A stretch of DNA of 37,603 nt. It comes from a virus. Position numbers and translations under genes: made by a program. The DNA is taken from positions 1 through 37,603 of the IMG/VR virus record IMGVR_UViG_3300003321_000988; one strand, 5' to 3'. The notes under the pieces were generated by a model. It searched no databases. It saw nothing but the letters and a program-made list of their open reading frames with translations, and had not been told where the DNA came from. Shown here piece by piece: positions 32,789 through 37,603 of the stretch. The number at the start of each line of letters is the position of its first letter. The stretch's first letter is position 1.

Positions 32789-33767
32789 TTCTTAATACTC
32801 TATGTATTTTTGTGTTATAAAATTCATTAGCTAGAAGAGGGTTCTTTTTTGAAAATTTTTTAACATCAAATGTTTTTCTTTCTTGATTCTTCCAAGTTGC
32901 TAATATTGATCCTTCCGGGGTTTTTAATATTGAAGCATCTTTCATTCTTCCGCAAAGGTAAATTTTTCTTTCTTCTATTTCTTTTTCTATTTCTTCCATT
33001 TCTTTCTTTTTTTTATTTATTTCTGAGATGATTTCTATATCATCTTGTCTTGCGATAACTTCTTTTTCTGTTGCTTCTGGAAAAAGATTTATTAAGTCTT
33101 CTCTTTTTTTCCACATGGGTGGGACTTTTTTTTGTACATTGTTGATCCAAAAGTCCTGTTCTATTTCTTCAATTTTTTTTCCTAAATTAAGATGTTTTTT
33201 AACTTCATATATTTTTAAATTAAAATCAAAATCATGGAACATTTCTAAAGTTGGTTTTACCCCTAAATGGTTTACCATTATAACCGTCATATTCAGTAAA
33301 TTTTCTGATCCGAATAAAACAGGAATGTATACTTTTTCAATATTAGGGACCACATTCATATAATGATGACATTGAATTAAATAATCATTCGGAACTTTAT
33401 CACTAAATATTTCTTCCCATTCTTGTTTATTTGAGTAGTTGGATGTTTTAAACTCTACTAGTGCTTTTTCTTCTTCTAGAATTCCATCTATGTTTGCAAA
33501 CATAAAATCATTTTTTTCTGACTTTATGGGTTCCTTTTTTATTTTTACTTCTTTCCCAATTTTATTAGAAAATAAACCCAATACAAAAGACTCAAGAGCA
33601 TTTCCTCTATCAAACTCATCCCTTGGTTCTTCTTCTATTATATTTTCATTGATTTTATCTAGATAAATATCTACAGGAGTTTTCCATTTTGAAAGTCCGC
33701 AAATAGCGGCAGCATCACTTCCCCCTATGCCTTTTTTTCTTTCTTTACGTTGTTCTAATGTAAGCAT
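32778..33767 (-). CDS. YqaJ-family viral recombinase/exonuclease
   Basis: This 329-residue nuclease is the partner of RecT. The YqaJ motifs are visible: GIGGSDAAAICGLSKWKTP (13-31), RGNALE (54-59), FMFANIDGI with D94, LVEFKTS with E105 and K107, and the QCHHYM motif with Q132. It should degrade 5' strands from DNA ends to give 3' overhangs. It is the first gene of the minus-strand early operon, with AAGGAG just before the ATG and a good promoter upstream at 33835-33863. The C-terminal third is a coiled-coil-like helix followed by a basic end. Confidence 0.92.
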   Translation of the reverse strand: MLTLEQRKERKKGIGGSDAAAICGLSKWKTPVDIYLDKINENIIEEEPRDEFDRGNALESFVLGLFSNKIGKEVKIKKEPIKSEKNDFMFANIDGILEEEKALVEFKTSNYSNKQEWEEIFSDKVPNDYLIQCHHYMNVVPNIEKVYIPVLFGSENLLNMTVIMVNHLGVKPTLEMFHDFDFNLKIYEVKKHLNLGKKIEEIEQDFWINNVQKKVPPMWKKREDLINLFPEATEKEVIARQDDIEIISEINKKKKEMEEIEKEIEERKIYLCGRMKDASILKTPEGSILATWKNQERKTFDVKKFSKKNPLLANEFYNTKIHRVLRIGE

Positions 33768-33822
33768 TTAATTTCTCCTTGTTTCTATCAATTTTTATTT
33801 TTATTATTTATATGTAATATAT

Positions 33823-33863
33823 GCATACATGCTATATATATTCATTAAGAGATTATATGTCAA
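33823..33863 (-). promoter_or_regulatory. Strong sigma70-type early promoter
   Basis: On the minus strand TTGACA (plus 33858-33863) is followed after exactly 17 bases by TATATA (33835-33840). This is the best promoter in the window. A short dyad GCATACATGC (33823-33832) lies at the expected start site and could be an operator. It drives the YqaJ-RecT-Hfq-RuvC-lysozyme operon. The rest of the divergent gap (33768-33939) is AT-rich; a plus-strand TATATATT before the spanin genes has no good -35 partner. Confidence 0.7.
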
Positions 33864-33939
33864 GCTTAAAATGATAAAAAAATAAGTTTTTCGTAAAATA
33901 TCTTACTCTAATCCATATATATTAAAAAGGAGGATTGTT

Positions 33940-34233
33940 ATGCTTAAAGAGTTTTTAAGCCAAGCTTATAAAATTATTTTATGTATTTATTCGTTTATAT
34001 TAACTCTCATATGGAATAAAAAATCTATTGACCATGCAAAAGTAGAACAATCAAATAATCATTTGAAAGAAAAAGTACGTAAAATTGAAGAAAAGGCCCA
34101 TACATATGTTAACAATCAGAGAAAACAAGCTCAAATATCGGCTTCCTCTCCTCATTCTCGCGATCGGAATGAATTGCATGAATGGATGCAAGAGCATAGT
34201 ACGAGAAGTAGAAAAAGATACAGAAAATATTGA
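33940..34233 (+). CDS. Putative inner-membrane spanin (Rz-like)
   Basis: This 97-residue protein has AAAGGAGG upstream, a single N-terminal membrane span (about residues 10-25, IILCIYSFILTLIW) and then a charged coiled-coil-like periplasmic part (EQSNNHLKEKVRKIEEKAHT) with a very basic end (TRSRKRYRKY). A second gene with a lipoprotein-like signal is embedded in another frame and runs past its end. This nested arrangement is the hallmark of Rz/Rz1 spanins, which fuse inner and outer membranes at the end of lysis. It is shorter than most Rz proteins. The call relies on architecture, not on sequence identity. Confidence 0.55.
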   Translation: MLKEFLSQAYKIILCIYSFILTLIWNKKSIDHAKVEQSNNHLKEKVRKIEEKAHTYVNNQRKQAQISASSPHSRDRNELHEWMQEHSTRSRKRYRKY

Positions 34234-34405
34234 TCATTTAATCATTTCAGCAGTTCCTATATTTCCTTCTCCGCATCCTGATATTGTGAAAGAGTTAGAA
34301 GAAGTGTGCCCTAAAGATAAGTGCTTTCATCTTTATGAATGGTTTGGAAAATTAAAGATTTTGGATGAACAGTTGCAGGTGTATGAAGAGATGATTAAGC
34401 ATTAG
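34106..34405 (+). CDS. Putative outer-membrane spanin lipoprotein (Rz1-like)
   Basis: I place the start at ATG 34106 (99 residues); a TTG at 34085 is an alternative. The N terminus is basic, then hydrophobic (LKYRLPLLILAIGMNCMNGCKS), with Cys28 after Met-Asn-Gly as the likely lipidated residue and Cys24 as another option. The mature part has a Pro-containing stretch (AVPIFPSPHPD) and two further Cys residues. It overlaps the Rz-like gene by 128 bases in another frame. If correct, it is anchored in the outer membrane and binds the Rz-like protein. The lipobox is imperfect. Confidence 0.55.
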   Translation: MLTIRENKLKYRLPLLILAIGMNCMNGCKSIVREVEKDTENIDHLIISAVPIFPSPHPDIVKELEEVCPKDKCFHLYEWFGKLKILDEQLQVYEEMIKH

Positions 34406-34430
34406 TAAAAACATTTTAGCACGCAAAGAA

Positions 34431-34555
34431 TTACGCCTACTGTTGAAGGCAGTAGGCATAACCGGTGCCACAAGGGAGATTATATCCCTTATAGGGCCAT
34501 TCCACCCTATAATTATAAACTCCTTCGTGGCTTTTATCAACATTTTACGAAGGAG
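34431..34555 (+). ncRNA. Structured RNA candidate with competing hairpins
   Basis: This gene-free stretch contains GCCTACTG/CAGTAGGC (34435-34442/34450-34457), AAGGGA/TCCCTT (34472-34477/34485-34490), TATAGGG/CCCTATA (34490-34496/34505-34511) and CTCCTTCGT/ACGAAGGAG (34520-34528/34547-34555). A fifth, long-range stem of about 12 bases (34467-34478 with 34520-34531, one mismatch and one wobble) excludes the second and fourth and is followed by TTTTATC. Mutually exclusive stems with a terminator-like outcome and a ribosome-binding-site-like AAGGAG (34550-34555) in the last arm look like an attenuator or regulatory RNA. It may also simply terminate the spanin transcript. On the minus strand the fourth hairpin can end the neighbouring gene. 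Confidence 0.4.
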
Positions 34556-35185
34556 CTAACATAAGCATGTAAAAAAATTTGTTTTCTTATCTTCAGGAAC
34601 TTTTTCCCCTGTGAGTATTTCATAATAATCCCAAAAAGCTTTAGGGAATTCCTCATAATAGAACTTTTCAGTTAAGTTTTTACTTACATAAAAAAAAATA
34701 TCTTTTTTCAAAAACTTTGAAGCTGCGTTTATTAAATCTTCATATTGTAAACCTTCTATTATGTCGTAATCCCTACCACTCCAAGTAGAATTTTCTTCAA
34801 TTTCTTTACATTTATTCCAGAAATCTTCCATCCATTCTTTTGAAAATTTAATTTGTCTTTTATGATTTTCTTTAATAAAATCATTTGATTCGTCAGGGAA
34901 TGAAGGATGTGTCCATACATGTCTAAGCGAATGAATTTGACGTGGATAAATCACAAGCCAAAATCTCTGACCGGGCTGAACAGGTTCTTTTAAAAAAGGG
35001 TCGACAATTCCTACGGGATTTTCTTTTGTCCCATTAGGGCCTACATCTTGTCCAGGGTAAAGCTTCTCTTGAGCAACAACAGGTTCTACAGCTAAATAAA
35101 TAGCATCCCGCTTCTCTGTATCGCCTATAATCATTCCAAGCGTTTCTAGTGCGTCTGTAGATACTTTTCTTTTATCTTGAGTCAT
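34556..35185 (-). CDS. Conserved phage protein of unknown function
   Basis: This 209-residue protein has wording I associate with uncharacterised proteins of other tailed phages: DALETLGMIIGDTEKRDAIY, AVEPVVAQEKLYPGQDVG, NPVGIVDPFLKEPVQPGQRFWL and IHSLRHVWTHPSFPDES. The C-terminal half (FSKEWMEDFWNKCKEI onward) is helical. No enzyme motif is clear. It is a single gene on the minus strand between the structured RNA and the initiator gene, with its own leader at 35186-35446. Its stop codon abuts a hairpin that could end transcription. Confidence 0.65.
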   Translation of the reverse strand: MTQDKRKVSTDALETLGMIIGDTEKRDAIYLAVEPVVAQEKLYPGQDVGPNGTKENPVGIVDPFLKEPVQPGQRFWLVIYPRQIHSLRHVWTHPSFPDESNDFIKENHKRQIKFSKEWMEDFWNKCKEIEENSTWSGRDYDIIEGLQYEDLINAASKFLKKDIFFYVSKNLTEKFYYEEFPKAFWDYYEILTGEKVPEDKKTNFFTCLC

Positions 35186-35256
35186 TTTACTCTTCTTTAT
35201 ATTTTCTCACTTTATAATAAATATTCCAAAAAAAATGGAGTTTCTTTGAGAGAAAA

Positions 35257-35297
35257 TACCAAGACATTTCTCTTGTTTTTTAAAAAATGCCTTGGTA
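35257..35297. promoter_or_regulatory. Long hairpin in the divergent leader
   Basis: TACCAAG (35257-35263) pairs with CTTGGTA (35291-35297), and CATTT/AAATG continues the stem after one mismatch. On the minus strand it is followed by TTTTCTCTC, so it could attenuate the minus-strand gene. The divergent gap 35186-35446 also holds ATTCTT-N5-AAGAAT near 35344-35360 and TATACT at 35399-35404, a possible -10 for the initiator gene without a clear -35. Confidence 0.4.
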
Positions 35298-35446
35298 TAA
35301 GTTGTGTGTTCATTTTAACATATTGATTTTATCAGGCTCTTTTATTCTTCTTAAAAGAATCTGAATTATCTAACAAGGGAGCTTTATTTTACTGTGCATA
35401 TACTTTCAATATTGCGAAAATTATATGACAAAAGCTAACCAAGAAA

Positions 35447-36634
35447 ATGTTTAACATTAAAAATTCCCCTAAGTCAATAAGATATTTTAATAGCTATAAA
35501 ATATATCATATATTCAATTACCTAGAGTTTAGATTTAAAGCAAATCCAAAAGGATTTTGGAAATTTTATGAGCCATGTAAGAAACATATCTCTTATCGAG
35601 AGGGAGATAGTATCTATGAAGAAATAGGTATGTTTCGTAAGGTCTTTCAAAAACAATTTTCAAAAATTGGTATTCATTACCCAAGTAAGCAAGCCTTTAA
35701 AAAAGAAAGAGATCCTTTCCAAGGAAGACTTTATGCAACCTATTATCATAGGAAAGATAATAAGACTTACTTTTTTAGAAATCATGTCCTGGTTGAATTA
35801 ACACTTAAGGAAATTGAGCAAGGTAATTTAAAGTACCAGCCTGTGGATAACTTTGTGGATAAGTCTGTTGATAAAAAAACCATCCAACAAAAAAAGGAAT
35901 CTTCCAGGAACGTCCATATTTGGCCTCTCCCTCTTCTTTTCAAGAAGAGACATAATATAACTCCAATAACGCGCGCGCGCGAGGAGCCGATACAAGTTTC
36001 CTTCCCTGATCGAATTGCAGAACCTCCCAGAGAAGGGGAGAAGATTTTTAAAAAAATGTTTGATTTTTGGATAGCCACTGTGGAAAAAGATTTACCCAAA
36101 CGGGAAAGAACCATTCTGACAAAATGGCGATGTAAAGAACTTCGAGAACGATTCCAGGATAGTTTTGAAGGGAAATGGGAGAAATGGAAAGACTTTTGTG
36201 AACGAATAGAAGCAAATACGTTTCTCATGGGAGGAGGCCCAAGGGGGTGGAAAGCAAGCCTTGACTGGGCTCTGCGTCCTGAAAATATTGAAAAAGTTGT
36301 GAAGGGGCAGTATACAGGACAAGGAGCAACCCGAAGTGAAAGGATGATTCAAATGGAAAAGGAAAAACCAGTTACTGCGGAGGAAATCGAAGGAAGTGAG
36401 CTTTGGAAGAAGTTTTGTGTTAATTTAGCTCAACTCATTGGTCCGGCAAGTTTCCGTGCATGGTTCAAGGAAGGAGTAAAACCTGTGGATTTTGAAGGCG
36501 ATGCTCCAAAGATTGAATTTGAAAGTAACTTTAAATTTCAGACGATATCAAATAGATATAGATTCCAGTTAGAAAATGTGCTATCACTTGTTTTGGGGAA
36601 GAAAAATGTAAAGATGGAAGTAAGGAGAAGATGA
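35447..36634 (+). CDS. Replication initiator with C-terminal DnaA domain I
   Basis: This 395-residue protein has three parts. The N terminus (1-125) looks like a winged-helix DNA-binding domain. The middle (about 200-300) is typical of phage replication proteins (FLMGGGPRGWKASLDWALRPENIEKVVKGQY). The C terminus (about 317-392) matches DnaA domain I (LWKKFCVNLAQLIGPASFRAWF, FESNFKFQTISNRYRFQLENVL). It probably binds an origin inside its own gene and recruits host helicase through the DnaA-like domain. Similar initiators occur on Rickettsiales/Holosporales plasmids. A nine-codon leader ORF (ATG 35425) overlaps the start. The second half is more GC-rich than the first. Confidence 0.8.
   Translation: MFNIKNSPKSIRYFNSYKIYHIFNYLEFRFKANPKGFWKFYEPCKKHISYREGDSIYEEIGMFRKVFQKQFSKIGIHYPSKQAFKKERDPFQGRLYATYYHRKDNKTYFFRNHVLVELTLKEIEQGNLKYQPVDNFVDKSVDKKTIQQKKESSRNVHIWPLPLLFKKRHNITPITRAREEPIQVSFPDRIAEPPREGEKIFKKMFDFWIATVEKDLPKRERTILTKWRCKELRERFQDSFEGKWEKWKDFCERIEANTFLMGGGPRGWKASLDWALRPENIEKVVKGQYTGQGATRSERMIQMEKEKPVTAEEIEGSELWKKFCVNLAQLIGPASFRAWFKEGVKPVDFEGDAPKIEFESNFKFQTISNRYRFQLENVLSLVLGKKNVKMEVRRR
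35842..35874 (+). other. Putative origin: three DnaA boxes with 12-base spacing
   Basis: TGTGGATAA at 35842-35850 and 35854-35862, and TGTTGATAA at 35866-35874, repeat every 12 bases inside the initiator gene, where they encode PVDNFVDKSVDKK. Two copies match the perfect DnaA-box complement. Lambda-like phages carry origin iterons inside the initiator gene in the same way. An A-rich tract follows directly. A related two-box array lies at 2204-2224. Confidence 0.65.
35970..35981. other. (CG)6 alternating tract
   Basis: CGCGCGCGCGCG is a perfect 12-base alternating tract within an AT-rich genome, coding for the linker TRARE of the initiator. Such tracts favour Z-DNA and lie about 95 bases from the DnaA boxes. 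A simple repeat expansion is the minimal explanation. Confidence 0.8.
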
Positions 36635-36822
36635 AAAACAAAGAATTGATTGAAAAATTGAAAAAGGAAGATCCTGAGAAAGATGTAAAGTTATTTATTG
36701 AGGATGGAGTATCTGAGATTCAATTTGGTAAGGTTCTTGGAATTGAATATATACTAGATATAGATTCTATAACTTATGATCATGAAAGTGAAGAAATTCT
36801 TTTAGAAGTAAGGAGAAGATGA
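36617..36822 (+). repeat. Two copies of an 18-base gene-end/ribosome-binding cassette
   Basis: GAAGTAAGGAGAAGATGA occurs at 36617-36634 and 36805-36822. Each copy encodes the last five residues EVRRR and the stop, and supplies AAGGAG plus the overlapping ATG of the following gene. This suggests duplication, or convergent use of one compact coupling signal. Confidence 0.85.
36631..36822 (+). CDS. Small acidic protein after the initiator
   Basis: This 63-residue protein overlaps the initiator stop (ATGA) with AAGGAG seven bases upstream. It starts MKNKELIEKLKKEDPEKDVK, is acidic in the middle (IEYILDIDSITYDHESEE) and ends EVRRR exactly like the initiator, because an 18-base segment is repeated at both gene ends. 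It may be a small partner or regulator of the initiator. No family is recognised, although the LKKEDPEKDV wording resembles other short phage proteins of unknown role. Confidence 0.6.
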   Translation: MKNKELIEKLKKEDPEKDVKLFIEDGVSEIQFGKVLGIEYILDIDSITYDHESEEILLEVRRR

Positions 36823-36940
36823 TGATGGAAAATAATATGTAACTATAGAAGATAATCCTCTTCGTATTAACCCTGAAAAATTAAAAAATATTGAAGGAAG
36901 AGAAGATCGAGATTATTGGGGAGGTAGTATCTATGACTAA
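36822..36940 (+). pseudogene. Apparently frameshifted 39-residue gene
   Basis: The ORF starting at ATG 36822 (MMENNM) stops after six codons, but 36839-36937 is open in another frame (VTIEDNPLRINPEKLKNIEG, then REDRDYWGGSIYD, TAA 36938-36940). That second frame has no start of its own, because an in-frame TAA lies at 36833. One added base near 36838 would give MMENNIVTIEDNPLRI and so on. The restored gene would overlap the following ATG by eight bases and carry its GGGGAGG site, the same compact organisation as its neighbours. It is either a real recent frameshift, a programmed slip or a sequencing error. Confidence 0.5.
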
Positions 36941-37118
36941 GGTTTATGAGTTGAGAGAAATATTAGAGTTATTATGTTTAGTTATGATCCCTTGTATTAC
37001 AGTGTGGGTTTATTCTTTATGTAATCGTATTTTACGTTTGGAGGAAAAATGCGATATAATATATATAGTAGATAAAATAAGAATGGATAAAATAAGAAAG
37101 AAAAGGCAATCCCTTTAA
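36933..37118 (+). CDS. Small single-span membrane protein
   Basis: The ATG at 36933 with GGGGAGG upstream gives 61 residues. One hydrophobic segment lies at about residues 8-28 (ILELLCLVMIPCITVWVYSLC), followed by a charged tail ending KIRKKRQSL. It overlaps the end of the frameshifted ORF. It ends the plus-strand replication operon. Function unknown; a membrane-attached early protein or an exclusion factor is possible. Confidence 0.5.
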   Translation: MTKVYELREILELLCLVMIPCITVWVYSLCNRILRLEEKCDIIYIVDKIRMDKIRKKRQSL

Positions 37119-37132
37119 TACTCGTACCCTAA

Positions 37133-37172
37133 GGCTCGAACCCAACCTACGGAAGGATGTACCGAAGGAATG
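37133..37172. repeat. GC-richer patch with near-identical tandem repeats
   Basis: TACGGAAGGATG (37148-37159) is followed at once by TACCGAAGGAATG (37160-37172). Just before them GGCTCGAACCCAACC (37133-37147) resembles the reverse complement of a tRNA T-arm, but no full tRNA can be folded. The patch is clearly richer in G+C than its surroundings and has no gene. Confidence 0.45.
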
Positions 37173-37195
37173 TTAAAGGACTTACTCGCCTTATT

Positions 37196-37212
37196 TAAGT
37201 ATACTATACTTA
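37196..37212. promoter_or_regulatory. 17-base palindrome, operator candidate
   Basis: TAAGTATA-C-TATACTTA is perfectly symmetric around one base. It includes TATACT on either strand; on the minus strand a TTGTGT lies 18 bases upstream, so a promoter with an operator over its -10 is possible. It sits between the convergent small genes in the gap 37119-37272. Confidence 0.45.
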
Positions 37213-37272
37213 CATTAAATTACACAAATGGTGATAATATAAAAAATGAAGGACAATTTATATTTTCTATCT

Positions 37273-37455
37273 TTATCTATAAAATCTTTCCTCTTCATGA
37301 ACATTATAGGTTTTTAATTTTTCTTCTAATTCTTTAATGAGAATTCTAAGCTTTTGTTCCACAATCGTATTTGCAGTGCAATTATGAACTTTTCTTAATT
37401 CTTCATATAGTTTCTTTACTTTTTCGAATTGTATGGATACTATTTTTGGTGTCAT
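37273..37455 (-). CDS. Small coiled-coil protein crossing the terminal repeat
   Basis: This 60-residue protein starts at ATG 37455, inside the 162-base repeat, so the gene is complete only at the right end of the linear sequence or on the circular form. It is helical and charged (SIQFEKVKKLYEELRKVHN, then a Leu-rich stretch ending in EELEKKL-like sequence). It has one Cys. The ribosome-binding site is poor (AAAGA). Its function is unknown; size and helix content would suit a small regulator. Confidence 0.45.
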   Translation of the reverse strand: MTPKIVSIQFEKVKKLYEELRKVHNCTANTIVEQKLRILIKELEEKLKTYNVHEEERFYR

Positions 37456-37603
37456 TAATATCTTTTCTTTCTATTTGTTAAATCCTAATTTAGGAAAATG
37501 TTAAATCTTCATTCTTTTTAAGAAAAATATTTCTTTTATCTTTCAATGTTTTTTATTCTTATTTTTTTAAATCATCTCTCCTATTATATAAAAAAATGGC
37601 GCG
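37442..37603. repeat. Direct terminal repeat, right copy
   Basis: This is the right-hand copy of the 162-base repeat at 1-162. It shows that the window closes on itself and is one genome unit of about 37,441 bases. The 5' end of the small minus-strand gene at 37273-37455 extends into it. Whether the repeat is physically present at virion DNA ends cannot be told from sequence alone. Confidence 0.95.

Noticed and set aside
34567-34572. Plus-strand gene starting after AAGGAG at 34550-34555
   Set aside because: The ATG is followed immediately by TAA and no other frame stays open, so it is at best a start-stop regulatory element.
35782-36228. 148-codon minus-strand open frame inside the initiator gene
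   Set aside because: It is antisense to a gene with recognised domains and made of Ser/Arg/Phe runs with no start signal.
37120-37190. tRNA on the minus strand suggested by GGTTGGGTTCGAGCC
   Set aside because: The T-loop-like sequence is present, but no 7-bp acceptor stem, anticodon arm or D arm can be formed around it.

Overview
The window looks like one complete genome unit of a tailed, podovirus-like (P22/BPP-1-style) phage or phage-plasmid. Its last 162 bases (37442-37603) repeat its first 162 (1-162), so the unit is about 37.4 kb and is either circular or carries short direct terminal repeats. The DNA is very AT-rich. The host is probably a low-GC Gram-negative bacterium: the window encodes an outer-membrane beta-barrel, Hfq and IHF homologues, a spanin-like pair and a DnaA-type initiator. 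My best guess is an alphaproteobacterial intracellular symbiont (Rickettsiales/Holosporales-like). This rests on the DnaA-N-containing initiator, the patatin and PLD enzymes, and an alphaproteobacterial-style IleRS zinc finger. It is inference only.

Layout. (1) 1-352: terminal repeat, three hairpins in a row and a promoter candidate. (2) 353-24042, plus strand, late module: small and large terminase, a patatin-like phospholipase, three tail-fibre-like proteins (two clearly paralogous), three small proteins, P22-type portal, scaffold, coat, decoration candidate, head-tail adaptor, nozzle/stabilisation protein, tail-collar protein, a GNAT-like protein, three internal/ejection protein candidates, and two small membrane proteins (holin candidates). 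(3) 24080-27859, minus strand, accessory module: a stand-alone IleRS C-terminal zinc finger, a membrane protein, an exported PLD-family nuclease/phospholipase, an IHF-alpha/beta-like pair, two helical proteins, an exported coiled-coil protein and an outer-membrane beta-barrel. Divergent from it is a 550-residue exported polytopic membrane protein (27927-29579, plus). (4) 29616-33767, minus strand, early module driven by a good sigma70-type promoter (33835-33863): YqaJ-type exonuclease, RecT annealase, two micro-ORFs, an Hfq homologue, a zinc-ribbon protein, RuvC-like resolvase, T4-type lysozyme and two small proteins. (5) 33940-34405, plus: an overlapping spanin-like pair, then a region of competing RNA hairpins, then a conserved phage protein on the minus strand. 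(6) 35447-37118, plus: replication initiator with a C-terminal DnaA domain I and three in-phase DnaA boxes inside its gene, followed by small genes, one apparently frameshifted. (7) 37119-37455: a GC-richer repeat patch, a palindrome and a small minus-strand gene.

How it fits together. Replication probably uses the host replisome, loaded by the phage initiator; no DNA polymerase, primase or helicase is recognisable. YqaJ/RecT/RuvC give lambda-Red-like recombination. Lysis genes are scattered: holin candidates end the late operon, lysozyme sits in the early operon, spanins are elsewhere. I recognise no integrase, repressor or partition gene. The most unusual feature is the cargo: homologues of host global regulators (Hfq, IHF alpha and beta), a fragment-like IleRS domain, two lipid-active enzyme families (patatin, PLD) and several envelope proteins. 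This looks like a kit for managing the host cell, and possibly the host's eukaryotic niche.
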